A DNA stretch of 43,520 nt from an uncultured Hymenobacter sp. (GTDB lineage: Bacteria; Bacteroidota; Bacteroidia; Cytophagales; Hymenobacteraceae): the NCBI GenBank assembly GCA_913778455.1, contig CAJYVK010000037.1:1-43520 (forward strand), given 5' to 3'. The first letter of the stretch is position 1; every line of letters begins with the position of its first letter. The position numbers and the translations under genes are program-made. The notes beneath the pieces are model-generated. The model was not told the origin of the DNA, did not search any database, and saw nothing but the letters and a program-made list of their open reading frames with translations. This document shows positions 35,452 through 43,520 of the stretch, in pieces.

Positions 35452-35745
35452 GCTGACCCCGTGCCGAGTGCGGGAGTATCTGCCACTGCGACGGCCCAGC
35501 GCTACTGGTATATGCCCGCCGTGCCGCTTGGCTCCGGCAGTAGCCGCACCTTTTAGTGGCGGCGTGCCGACCACGTTTTTACGGCGACTACGTATTTAAT
35601 TAATACACGGGTCCCGCCCAAGTCCCCGTTACTTTGCAAAACTGCCCGGCCTCCTGCGTGCGGGGGCAAGCTAAAGCTTACCCTACAGCTAGCCCGCCGA
35701 CAGGCATATCCCCGAAATCCGTTTAATCCGTTAAATCTGCGGTCC
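35452..35745. repeat. ppk1 upstream region with a single ACCGCAG-family arm
   Basis: No gene is seen. At about 35664-35686 lies a GGGCAAGCTAAAGCTTACCC palindrome like the one near 18280. From about 35690 to 35743 a right-hand arm of the main repeat family reads CCCGAAATCCGTTTAATCCG and on to CTGCGGTCC, ending directly at the ppk1 ATG. It therefore forms the end of the ppk1 mRNA leader. Its GC-rich part is shorter than in the paired elements. Confidence 0.85.
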
Positions 35746-38079
35746 ATGAAGTTATTTAAGTCGGCCGACCTTATTCGCAAAAGCAAGTACATCAGCCGCG
35801 ATTTGAGCTGGCTGCGCTTCAACTACCGGGTGCTCGACCAAGCCAAGGATCCCGGCCGCTCGCTGTTTGACAAGCTGCGCTTTCTGAGCATTACCAGCTC
35901 CAACCTAGACGAGTTTTTTATGATTCGGGTGGGCTCGCTGTATAATTACCTGGACTACGGCAAGGAGCGCGTCGATTATTCGGGGCTACGGGAACTGCCG
36001 TTTCGGCGCAAGCTGCTCGACTTTGCCCACCGCTTCGTCAACGACCAATCGCTGACTTATCTCAACGAGCTCAAGCCGCAGTTTGAGAAGCAGGGCTTCA
36101 GCATCCGCCGCGTGGAAGAGCTGACCGAGGTCGAGCTAAAAAAGGTGGAAGGCTATTTCAAAAATACCGTTTTCCCGCTGCTCACGCCGATGGTGTACGA
36201 CTCGTACCACGGCTTTCCGCTCATCATGAACCAAGTGCTGACCTTCGGCGTGGTAACGCGGGAAGCCGGGTCCAGTGAGGGCGCGCCGACCAGCATGGCG
36301 CCCGATTTAGAAAAAGGACAGGAGCGGCTCACCTTCGTGCAGATTCCGCAAAACCTGACGCGCTTTTTTGAAATCACGCGCAAGGACCGGGTGGTATTCG
36401 TGCCCATCGAAGAAATCGTGCGGGCCAACCTGCACAAGCTCTTCCGCAACGTCGAAATCGTGTCGGCCGACCTGCTGCGCATCACCCGCAACGGTGATTT
36501 TACCTTGGAAGAATCGGAAGACATCGACAGCGACTTTATCAAGGAAATTCAAACCGGCCTCAAAACCCGCAAGCGGGGCCGGGTGGTGCGCGTGGAAGTC
36601 GAGCCCGACGCCTCGCCCTACCTGATGAACGTGCTGCGCGAGCGCTGGAACATCGACAACGGCAACATCTTCGTCATTCCGGTGCTGCTGGATATGAAGG
36701 GCTTGAACCAGATTCTGCGTTACCCGAGCTTCAAGGGGAAGGGAGCCAAGCTGCCCGCGCCCGTGCTGCCCCAGAGCCTGCCCGAAGGGGCCGAGGATAA
36801 CATGTTTGAGTACCTCAAGCACCACGACGTGCTGCTGCACCACCCGTACAATTCAATCGAGCCGGTGGTGCGTCTGCTGGAGCGGGCGGCCGAAGACCCG
36901 CAAGTGCTGGGTATCAAGCAAACGATTTACCGGCTGGCCGAAGATTCGCGGGTAACCGCCGCGCTGCTCAAGGCTGCCGAGAATGGCAAGCACGTCTCGG
37001 TGCTGTTTGAGGTGAAGGCCCGCTTCGACGAGGAGCGCAATATCCGGGAGGGTGCCCGACTCGAAAAGGCGGGCTGCTTCGTCATCTACGGCGTGGGGCG
37101 GTATAAGACCCACACCAAGATGCTCATGATTATCCGCAAGGAAGGGGAGAAGGTGACGCGCTACGTGCACATCGGCTCGGGCAACTACAACGAGCAGACC
37201 TCGCGCCTCTATACCGACCTGAGTATGCTCACCACCAACGATACGTACGGTCACGACGTGTCGGAATTCTTCAACGTAATCACCGGCCACTCGCAGCCCG
37301 ACGACTACGAGTACCTCATCACGGCCCCGCGCGACATGCGCCAGCAGCTCATCCACCTGGTGCGTGAGGAAGCCAAAAATGCTAAGAAGGGTCTGCCCAG
37401 CGGTATCGTCATGAAGATGAACTCGCTGGAAGACCGGGAGCTGATCGACGAGTTTTACAAGGCCAGCAAGGCCGGGGTGCCCATCCGATTTATCGTGCGG
37501 GGTATCTGCTGCCTGCGGCCGGGCCGGGCGGGCCTCAGCGAGAATATTGAGGTGAAGAGCATCGTGGGCGAGTACCTGGAGCACGCCCGCTTGTTCTATT
37601 TCCACCACGGTGGCGAGGCCCGGCTCTACGCCGGCTCGGCCGACGCGATGGTGCGCTCTTTCGACCGTCGCATCGAAGCCGTGTTTCTGATCGTGAACCC
37701 ACAGCTGCGCCGCGAAGCCATCAACATCTTGCAGCTCAACCTACTCGATACCCAGAATAGCTACCTCATGCGCGAGGATGGGGCGTATATCTGTCAGCGC
37801 CCGGCGGCGGGCGAGCCATCAGTCAACATCCATCGCGAGTTCTACCGCCGCCCCGACGAGGCCCAACTGGCCCAGGCCACGCCCGAGGGCCTGCTGGCGC
37901 TGCTGCACGACCAAACCGCCAAGCGCCGCCAGCAGTCCGCCGCGGCGACTGAGGCGGCGAGTGCCGCTGCCCCGGCAATCGCCGTGGAGGAAGGAGCCGA
38001 CGAGTTTGGCCAGGGCGAGGCGCTGATGGAAGTCGAAATAGAGCACGAGGCCGACATAACCGCAGAGTTAACGGACTAG
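35746..38079 (+). CDS. ppk1: Polyphosphate kinase 1
   Basis: Makes polyphosphate from ATP, reversibly. The 777-aa protein has the N-terminal YISRDLSWLRFNYRVLDQA, the SSNLDEFFMIRVGSL segment and the phosphohistidine motif YVHIGSGNYNEQTSRLYTD, with the probable autophosphorylated His at residue 475. RFIVRGICCLRPG and ARLYAGSADAMVRSFDRRIE are also typical. After the catalytic core comes an Ala/Glu-rich tail. The last six residues (TAELTD) are encoded by a copy of the ACCGCAG repeat (38059-38076), just before the stop, where a second full arm begins. The ATG also directly follows a repeat arm. It is convergent with ppx, so synthesis and breakdown genes are neighbours. Confidence 0.97.
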   Translation: MKLFKSADLIRKSKYISRDLSWLRFNYRVLDQAKDPGRSLFDKLRFLSITSSNLDEFFMIRVGSLYNYLDYGKERVDYSGLRELPFRRKLLDFAHRFVNDQSLTYLNELKPQFEKQGFSIRRVEELTEVELKKVEGYFKNTVFPLLTPMVYDSYHGFPLIMNQVLTFGVVTREAGSSEGAPTSMAPDLEKGQERLTFVQIPQNLTRFFEITRKDRVVFVPIEEIVRANLHKLFRNVEIVSADLLRITRNGDFTLEESEDIDSDFIKEIQTGLKTRKRGRVVRVEVEPDASPYLMNVLRERWNIDNGNIFVIPVLLDMKGLNQILRYPSFKGKGAKLPAPVLPQSLPEGAEDNMFEYLKHHDVLLHHPYNSIEPVVRLLERAAEDPQVLGIKQTIYRLAEDSRVTAALLKAAENGKHVSVLFEVKARFDEERNIREGARLEKAGCFVIYGVGRYKTHTKMLMIIRKEGEKVTRYVHIGSGNYNEQTSRLYTDLSMLTTNDTYGHDVSEFFNVITGHSQPDDYEYLITAPRDMRQQLIHLVREEAKNAKKGLPSGIVMKMNSLEDRELIDEFYKASKAGVPIRFIVRGICCLRPGRAGLSENIEVKSIVGEYLEHARLFYFHHGGEARLYAGSADAMVRSFDRRIEAVFLIVNPQLRREAINILQLNLLDTQNSYLMREDGAYICQRPAAGEPSVNIHREFYRRPDEAQLAQATPEGLLALLHDQTAKRRQQSAAATEAASAAAPAIAVEEGADEFGQGEALMEVEIEHEADITAELTD

Positions 38080-38291
38080 ACCGCAGATTTAACGGATTAA
38101 ACGGATTTCGGGGATACGCCCGCCTGCTTACAGCGGCGGGCTGACTATTCGGACACATTCTCCAAAAGAAAAGGCTACCCTCGTGGGTAGCCTTTTTACG
38201 TTATCATAGTCAGCCCGCCGCTGTAAGCAGGCGGGCGTATCCCCGAAATCCGTTTAATCCGTTAAATCTGCGGTCTTAAATCTGCGGTCTA
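38059..38291. repeat. Palindromic element 2 between ppk1 and ppx
   Basis: Arms 38077-38147 and 38207-38276 are perfect reverse complements over about 70 bp. The left arm begins with the TAG of ppk1. Both ends carry an extra partial copy: 38059-38076 on the left (inside the ppk1 coding end) and 38277-38291 on the right, which touches the TAG of ppx. Arms differ from element 1 in the GC-rich part, yet the two arms here match each other exactly. The centre carries a terminator. Confidence 0.94.
38169..38196. terminator. Terminator inside element 2
   Basis: A 12-bp perfect stem, AAAAGGCTACCC with GGGTAGCCTTTT, and a TCGT loop, followed by a T on plus and preceded by an A-rich run. It works in both directions for the convergent ppk1 and ppx. 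The stem is nearly the one in element 1. Confidence 0.92.
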
Positions 38292-39266
38292 GACGAGAGG
38301 GCCGTTCTCCACATCCGGCACGGGCAGAATACTGGGATGCACGGTAGGGCTAATCTCATCGAAATACTGCTCGAAAAGCGCCTGTAACATGCCATCCTTC
38401 AGCCCGATATCCGGCACGATCATGTTACTGACGCCGGCCCATTCCATTGCGGAAAGGTAGATGTGGCCCGCAGGCACGATAACGTCGGCGCGGTCGGGGT
38501 TGAGCATGGCTACGTTGACGCGCTCGCTCATGCTCATCTTGCTGAGGCGGTCGAGCACGGCCTGCACGCTGCGTTTGGTGACGGGCTTATTGGGAGCGGC
38601 GGGCGAGAGGCTGTAGATCTTATTGATATTGCCGCCCGTGCCGATGGCCCGCGTAACGTGGTAGCGGCGGGCATTCTCGTGCACCCAGGCTTCCATGCGT
38701 TGCCAGAGGCCGTTCATTTCTTCGACGGTGCGGCCGCGCTCTTCCTGCTGCATCCGGCGGATGGAGCCGATTTCAAACGACTGCGCAGCCACCTTGCGGC
38801 GGTCGTAGTAGATGTTGAATTCGGTGCTGCCGCCGCCCACGTCGATGTGCAGGTAGTGGCGGTTGTCTTCGAGCAAGTGCTCGATTACGCGGTTGATGTA
38901 GGCGGCTTCGGCTTGCCCGTCGATAACCTGAATTTCGAGGCCCAATTCGTCTTTTACCCGCTGGGCCACGGCCGCGCCGTTGGCGGCGGTCCGCATGGCC
39001 GAGGTGGCGCAAATGAGGTGGTGCGACACCTCGTGCACTTCCATCAACAGCTTGAGCGAGTGCAGAAATTTCACGAACTTGTCGGCCTTGCGGACCGGAA
39101 TCTCGCCGGTGGCAAACACATCTTCGCCCAGCCGTAGCGGGTAGCGCACGTACTCCACGCGCTTGAGCCGGTAACGTCCCTGAAAAAACAACACGGCCGA
39201 AATCTGACAGCGCACGGCATTAGACCCAATATCAATGGCGGCGAGCTTAGTCAGTTGATACTCCAT
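38289..39266 (-). CDS. ppx: Exopolyphosphatase (Ppx/GppA family)
   Basis: Removes terminal phosphates from polyphosphate (or pppGpp in GppA-type members). The 325-aa protein belongs to the ASKHA fold: AAIDIGSNAVRCQI (phosphate 1), ATSAMRTAANGAAV, DVGGGSTEFNIYYD (phosphate 2) and AIGTGGNINKIYSL. It is the two-domain short form without the C-terminal HD-type domain of E. coli Ppx. Its convergent position with ppk1 supports a polyphosphate role. Repeat arms of the ACCGCAG family touch both its ATG (39264-39266) and its TAG stop, so the coding region is exactly bracketed. Confidence 0.93.
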   Translation of the reverse strand: MEYQLTKLAAIDIGSNAVRCQISAVLFFQGRYRLKRVEYVRYPLRLGEDVFATGEIPVRKADKFVKFLHSLKLLMEVHEVSHHLICATSAMRTAANGAAVAQRVKDELGLEIQVIDGQAEAAYINRVIEHLLEDNRHYLHIDVGGGSTEFNIYYDRRKVAAQSFEIGSIRRMQQEERGRTVEEMNGLWQRMEAWVHENARRYHVTRAIGTGGNINKIYSLSPAAPNKPVTKRSVQAVLDRLSKMSMSERVNVAMLNPDRADVIVPAGHIYLSAMEWAGVSNMIVPDIGLKDGMLQALFEQYFDEISPTVHPSILPVPDVENGPLV

Positions 39267-39328
39267 AGACCGCAGATTTAACGGATTTAACGGATTTCGG
39301 GGATACGCCCGCTAAAGCGGGCTGACTA
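39266..39328. repeat. Single left-type arm upstream of ppx
   Basis: Reads TAGACCGCAGATTTAACGG and ends in CTGACTA like the paired arms, but the GC-rich part is shortened to GCCCGC-TAAA-GCGGGC. It begins at the last base of the ppx start codon complement and so forms the leader of ppx mRNA. No partner arm of this exact type is near. Confidence 0.9.
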
Positions 39329-39359
39329 TTCGAAAGTCCAATGATACAAGCAGCAAAGT

Positions 39360-39597
39360 TAGACCGCAGATTTAACGGATTAAACGGATTTCGCCGATAC
39401 GCCCGCCAGCCTGCGGCGGCGGGCTGGCTAAGTGGTTGCGTGAGAGGGCTCACCTGGCAGCTTTGCTGCCAAGCGGTAAGCTGCTAGGCGAAGCCAGAAG
39501 ACCGGCATGCCGTACTAGAGTCATCGCTTAGTCAGCCCGCCGCCGCAGGCTGGCGGGCGTATCGGCGAAATCCGTTTAGTCCGTTAAATCTGCGGTC
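39360..39597. repeat. Palindromic element 3 between ppx and the Omp85-type gene
   Basis: Arms 39360-39432 and 39527-39597 are reverse complements with about three mismatches, around a 94-bp centre. The right arm overlaps the TGA stop of the minus-strand outer-membrane gene (TGACCGCAG on minus). The centre has a short GGCAGC-TTT-GCTGCC hairpin but no AAGGCTACCC terminator and no T-run. The two flanking genes here run in the same direction. With the single arm at 39266-39328, it accounts for almost the whole 329-bp intergenic region. Confidence 0.92.
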
Positions 39598-42500
39598 ATT
39601 TGTCGATTCGGAAGCCTAAGCCAAACTGAATAAGGCTGTTTTCTTCCGAAATCTGATAAGAGACGGAAAAGGCCAGCGTCTCCACTACCGGGGCCAGGTA
39701 AATGCCCCCGCCGTAACCGGCGTGCCAGCCGCCGGGCGAGCTGCCGTTGTAGTAGACTCGGCCCTGATCGTAGAAGCCAAACACGCCGTAGCGGAAGGGC
39801 AGGAAATGGTTCTTGCTCTGGCCCAGTGCAAAGCGTAGCTCGGAATTGTAATACAGGCTGGCATCGCCGGTGAAGCGGTTGCGGTAGTAGCCGCGCAGGT
39901 TTTCGGCCAGGCCCAGGCTGGTGAGCTTGTAGAAGGGAATGGCCTCGTCGGGGCCGTAGTTGGCCGCGCCGCCACCCTTGAGAACCAACGTAATAGGAAT
40001 GCCGATTTTGGCCGTGCCGTAGTATTCGGCAAAGCCCTGGGTGAGGCCGAAGCGCCGCTTGTCGCCCGTGAGCGCCTGGTACGAGTCGTGGCGCACGAGC
40101 AGGCGCACGCCGCGCTGGGCAAACGAGCGCCGGTTGCGCAGGTCGAGGTCGAGCAGGGCATTGAGGCCCACCAGGCGCTGAAAATCAGCGTTCGGGCGCG
40201 GATTGTCCTGGCCGGGTAGCTGCTGGCGGAGGTCCTGGCCAAGCTGGCTGTCGGTGGCGTAGTTAGCGTTGTAATGCTCGTAGCTGGGGCCGAAGCGGAA
40301 CACGCTGCGCTGCCAGAATACCCGCTCGCCGAAGGCCCGGATTACGTAACCCTTGTAGCGGGCGCGGTAGTAGCGGGCATCGTATAGGTCTTCGGTTTTC
40401 TGCGTGTTATTGCCAATTCCGAAGAAGTTGTAGAACGGGAAGTAGTTACCGTAGCTTACTTCGGCCCCCAGATCTACCTTGCCGATGGCGTAGCGGTGGC
40501 GGCTAGCCGCCGTAAGCTGAAACTGTCCGCCCGTCGAAGTCTGGAGGTTAAAATCGTAGCGGTTTTTATAATCGGGCTTGCGGAAACCCTGGCGCAAAAA
40601 GCTCAGGCCCAGACTGAGGCCGAAACCGTCGTTGCGGTTGTAGAAGATGCCAGCCCGGGGCGCGTAGCTATTGAATTCAAACGCCTCGCGGTCGTAGGCA
40701 TTCACGCTGGGGCTAGCGGAGCGGCGGTCGTCGGTCTCGGGGCCAGGGGTGAGGGCGGTGCCGGGCGTGTCGTACACCTTCGTCAGGGTGCGCAGGCCCG
40801 GGGCGCGGGAGTCGTCGGCAATCTGGTCCTTGCCCGCGCCGCCCACCACGTGCACCACGATGCTGTGCTTGCCGCCCTGGCCGGTCACTTGGAAAATATC
40901 CTGGCCGTCGAGGCCGTAGACGCAAATCTCCCGGGTCTCCCGCGGCTCAAACGTGCGGTCGAACAGCGCCGGGCCATCGGGTTCCTGCGTATCGCCCTTG
41001 CGGTCGAACTCCTGCACGCGCACCCGGCCGCCGGCCAGGCGCTCCACTTTAAAAATCTCGGCCTTGTTGGAGCCCACCACATCCACGCGGCGGGCCAGCA
41101 GCAGGTAGTAGCGGTCGATGGCCTGGGGCAATTGTTGGAGGCGGGCCTTGAGCTTGCGGTTGATTTCCTGGCCCGAGAGCGGCTGTACCTCGGCTGGCAT
41201 CGTGGCCGTAGCCTGGTCGATAACGGCCGGCGTGAGCTGGGCTTGCAGGTATTTGGCGGCAGTCTGCCAGTCTTCGCGGGTCAGGCTTTGCAGCAAAAAG
41301 CGGTCGAGGTGGCGAGCCGGCCAGTTGAGGCTCTTCATGTCGCCAAACTCCTCGCCGAAGTCTTCGATGCTGGGTACAGCCCACTCGCGGTTGGCGAGGT
41401 AGGTGAGCAGGCCGTTCCACTTGGTAAAAGCCTGGTCGCGGTCGCGCGGGATGGGGCGGTACACGGTGCCTTTGTCTTCCTTATAGCCCGCCCACTTCCA
41501 GTTGTCTTCGTGCTTGCCGAAGTCAGCCACGAGCATGTCGAAGGCGCGGGCGCGGGCCAGCGCGGGGGCGTCTACCCGGTTGTCATGGTCTTTGTACAGC
41601 TTGCGGAAAAAGCCGTAGCTGCGCGTCACCTCGTCCGACTTGCCGAAGCCGGGCAGGTTGGGCTTCGGATCGGTAGGACGGTCTTCCAACGTGCCGAGCA
41701 GGCCGGCGTAGTCCTGGCGGTAGGGGCCGAGCTGGTTGTTGTCGGGCAGGCGAAACAGGCGCGGCCGGGCGTGCAGAATGTCGGTATGGTCGAGCAGCGC
41801 ACTGATGGGCAGGCCCGAATACGGGTTGGCCGTGGCCGTGATGTCCTTGAGAATGTCCGACACGAACGACTGCTGCAACTCGGGCGGCAGGATGCCAGTC
41901 ACGTCCTTATCGACCGAGCGGAACACGTACTCGGCGCTGTCGGCCGCGATGAGCTTGAGCGAGGTCGTCTGCCGCCCCCCGCCCCGGCCAAAGGGTGTGA
42001 GCCCGCCCTTCTCGCGGCGCAAATCCAGCGTGGGCACCTGCACTGGCTGGAGCCACGAAGACCGGTAGAGCGGCCCGATGAAAAAGCGCTTCGTGGGGCC
42101 AGCCTTGTACTCCGGCCCCGGTACCACGGTGGTCGTAGCCTGAAACGGCGCATCGGGCTGGCGCTCGGCCGGCGTCGGCTTGGCACCGGGACAACTTGTG
42201 ATAAAGGAATTGACCGGCACCCCACCCACCGTGTCGGCCGCGCAGGGCGAGCGGAACAGCGTGCCCGTGTACGCCGGCGTGGCCGGCTGGCCCTCGCCCG
42301 CAAACGTGAAAAACCGGCTTTTCACCGTGCCATCGGCGTAGTAGTCGAGGGCGGCGTAGCCGTCGGCCTTCTCGTTGAAAAGAGCCTGGTCGTCGGCCCC
42401 TACGTGCTGGCTCTGCACGAAGCTGCCCGCCACGAGGTGGTAATTACCCTGGAAGGGCGTGAGTTGCAGAGAATAGTCGTGCGAGGCGGCGTACACCACG

Positions 42501-43327
42501 CCGGGGTTACTGCGCAAAGTATTGTTGAGTAGTTCTTTGCGCAGCTCCTGGTAGCGCGGGTTGGCCAAGTCGCGGGGCGAGCCCACGTTCTGGCGGTAGG
42601 CGGCGTAGATGGTGCCCAGCACGGGCGGACTGAGGTGGCGGCTCAGGGGCTCGTGGCCGCCGTACACGCCGGTAGTTACCACCGGGTGGTGGCCCACCAG
42701 CAGCAGGTTCTTACCCTTGGTATCGTCGATGACGTCTTGCAGCTGTTCGCGAAACTCCTCCTTGGTCAGCGTTTTGCAGTCGGTATCGGGCGCTTCGGGG
42801 CGGTCGTAGGGGTGCGTAAACCAGGGGGTATTGAGGGCGACGAGGCGCACTAACGGGGCGATGTCGACCACTTCGGGGCCGGGGCAGCCGTTGGTTGGCA
42901 CGAAGGCGTTTTGGCCGGGCAGTTCCTTTTCGATATACTTCTCGAGGCGGCGCACGGCTTTCAAGCCGTTGCGACCCGAGTTGGCCCAGTCTTTATCGCC
43001 GGGTACGAAGTAGATTTTACCCAGCGGCAGCCCCTTTACTAGATTGATAAGCGCATCGGCGCGGCCTTTTTCCTGCTGCGAGAGGGCCGAGTCTTGCTTG
43101 GAGGCCAGCCCCTCATTGCTCACGATGTCGCCCAAGTGCACCACTGTGAAAGGGGTTTTCTGCTGCTCCAAGGCTTGGCGTAACAGCCGCAGGCGGGCGG
43201 CGGGCAGCTCGCCCTGGGCGGTGTTGCCCAGCAGAAAAACGGTGTGCGCCGGCTGGGCGGTTTGGGCTAGGATAGGAGTAGAAATCAGCCAGCCAGCAGC
43301 CAAGAGAGCGGGGAGAAATTTCTGCAT
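39596..43327 (-). CDS. Outer-membrane protein: degenerate phosphoesterase, kinase-like segment and Omp85-type barrel
   Basis: A 1243-aa exported protein. The ATG at 43327 gives a signal peptide (MQKFLPALLAAGWLISTPIL). Residues about 28-320 follow the calcineurin-like phosphoesterase layout (VVHLGDIVS; VGHHPVVTTGVYGGH). However, motif I reads LLGNTAQ, motif III PGDKDW rather than GNHDW, and motif V ASHDYSLQ rather than GHxH, so several metal ligands seem lost. Around residues 595-635, LVADFGKHEDNW and IPRDRDQAF resemble active-site motifs of kinase-like folds. The last 350 residues form a surface-antigen/BamA-type beta-barrel ending in GLGFRIDK. Domain calls for the ends are good; the kinase idea is tentative. 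Its stop lies in repeat element 3. Confidence 0.85.
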   Translation of the reverse strand: MQKFLPALLAAGWLISTPILAQTAQPAHTVFLLGNTAQGELPAARLRLLRQALEQQKTPFTVVHLGDIVSNEGLASKQDSALSQQEKGRADALINLVKGLPLGKIYFVPGDKDWANSGRNGLKAVRRLEKYIEKELPGQNAFVPTNGCPGPEVVDIAPLVRLVALNTPWFTHPYDRPEAPDTDCKTLTKEEFREQLQDVIDDTKGKNLLLVGHHPVVTTGVYGGHEPLSRHLSPPVLGTIYAAYRQNVGSPRDLANPRYQELRKELLNNTLRSNPGVVYAASHDYSLQLTPFQGNYHLVAGSFVQSQHVGADDQALFNEKADGYAALDYYADGTVKSRFFTFAGEGQPATPAYTGTLFRSPCAADTVGGVPVNSFITSCPGAKPTPAERQPDAPFQATTTVVPGPEYKAGPTKRFFIGPLYRSSWLQPVQVPTLDLRREKGGLTPFGRGGGRQTTSLKLIAADSAEYVFRSVDKDVTGILPPELQQSFVSDILKDITATANPYSGLPISALLDHTDILHARPRLFRLPDNNQLGPYRQDYAGLLGTLEDRPTDPKPNLPGFGKSDEVTRSYGFFRKLYKDHDNRVDAPALARARAFDMLVADFGKHEDNWKWAGYKEDKGTVYRPIPRDRDQAFTKWNGLLTYLANREWAVPSIEDFGEEFGDMKSLNWPARHLDRFLLQSLTREDWQTAAKYLQAQLTPAVIDQATATMPAEVQPLSGQEINRKLKARLQQLPQAIDRYYLLLARRVDVVGSNKAEIFKVERLAGGRVRVQEFDRKGDTQEPDGPALFDRTFEPRETREICVYGLDGQDIFQVTGQGGKHSIVVHVVGGAGKDQIADDSRAPGLRTLTKVYDTPGTALTPGPETDDRRSASPSVNAYDREAFEFNSYAPRAGIFYNRNDGFGLSLGLSFLRQGFRKPDYKNRYDFNLQTSTGGQFQLTAASRHRYAIGKVDLGAEVSYGNYFPFYNFFGIGNNTQKTEDLYDARYYRARYKGYVIRAFGERVFWQRSVFRFGPSYEHYNANYATDSQLGQDLRQQLPGQDNPRPNADFQRLVGLNALLDLDLRNRRSFAQRGVRLLVRHDSYQALTGDKRRFGLTQGFAEYYGTAKIGIPITLVLKGGGAANYGPDEAIPFYKLTSLGLAENLRGYYRNRFTGDASLYYNSELRFALGQSKNHFLPFRYGVFGFYDQGRVYYNGSSPGGWHAGYGGGIYLAPVVETLAFSVSYQISEENSLIQFGLGFRIDK

Positions 43328-43355
43328 ACGGTAAGGAATAATGGCGCTCTTACGC

Positions 43356-43393
43356 ACAAAAACACCCCTGGGATATACCAGGGGTGTTTTTGT
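43356..43393. terminator. Intrinsic terminator between two minus-strand genes
   Basis: A perfect 16-bp stem, ACAAAAACACCCCTGG with its complement, and a GATATA loop. T-runs lie at both outer ends. It ends the partial gene to the right, just before the outer-membrane gene starts. Confidence 0.92.
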
Positions 43394-43416
43394 AGGAATG
43401 ACGACGCGGGGTGGGC

Positions 43417-43520
43417 CTAGTGGCCGGGGGGGGCAATGCCCAGCGCCCGCAGCTGCTCGGCGTACTTGTCGTAAATCACTTGCAGATCAGCGTTGTGCTT
43501 GGCGGCGTCCACACCCTGGC
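43417..43520 (-). CDS. C-terminal end of an unidentified gene (5' part outside the window)
   Basis: An open minus-strand frame enters from the right edge and ends in TAG at 43417-43419. The visible end is about 33 residues, including LQVIYDKYAEQLRALGIAPPGH. Good codon use and a strong terminator right behind it support a real gene. The fragment is too short to name. Confidence 0.6.
   Translation of the reverse strand, partial: QGVDAAKHNADLQVIYDKYAEQLRALGIAPPGH

Overview
The window looks like a draft-assembly contig from a high-GC member of the Bacteroidota, most probably Hymenobacter or a close relative (Cytophagales). This is inferred from several things together: a subtype-iii type VI secretion system (TssK, TssN, TssO), a giant secreted protein ending in a type IX secretion sorting domain, near absence of Shine-Dalgarno sequences, and promoter-like TAnnTTTG boxes before gyrB, tssG and tRNA-Pro. 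The first 30 bases are Illumina adapter, so the left end is an assembly edge and the first gene is truncated. The right end also cuts a gene.

Layout. 31-1358: 3' end of a large unknown (possibly toxin-like) gene and a small membrane protein overlapping it. 1768-7671: a T6SS effector block: VgrG, an unrecognised 320-aa protein, a DUF4280 PAAR-like tip, a DUF2235/Tle1-type lipase and a probable DUF2931-type immunity protein. 7991-12189: T6SS structural genes, tssN-tssK-tssO on the minus strand and a tssG-like gene divergent from them; other core T6SS genes are not in the window. 12313-12845: tRNA-Pro and tRNA-Arg with an HNH-type gene antisense between them. 13042-20212: gyrB, guanine deaminase, a penicillin-acylase-family hydrolase, and an NmrA-like oxidoreductase divergent from an AraC regulator. 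20852-27382: a 2176-aa T9SS cargo protein. 27772-29370: membrane cytochrome b plus Tat-exported molybdopterin oxidoreductase. 29441-35451: small hypothetical, DUF2256, methyltransferase, thioesterase, lipoprotein, DinB-like, UbiB/ABC1 kinase and Uma2 nuclease genes. 35746-39266: convergent ppk1 and ppx, which make and degrade polyphosphate. 39596-43327: an outer-membrane protein joining a degenerate phosphoesterase domain, a kinase-like segment and an Omp85-type barrel.

The most unusual signal is non-coding. From gyrB rightwards about ten copies of one repeat arm (core ACCGCAGATTTAACGG) sit exactly against gene boundaries. Paired arms form palindromes of about 70 bp per arm, starting at the stop codons of gyrB, guaD, ppk1, ppx, the Omp85 gene and DUF2256, and single arms touch the start codons of ppk1 and ppx. 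Arm sequences differ between elements, but the two arms of one element change together. Elements between convergent genes carry nearly the same AAGGCTACCC terminator hairpin in the loop; the one between co-directional genes does not. The last six residues of PPK1 are encoded by a repeat copy. A second GTGA-rich family brackets the 131-aa gene at 29441-29836 in a similar way, and a separate 197-bp inverted repeat precedes the cytochrome b gene.
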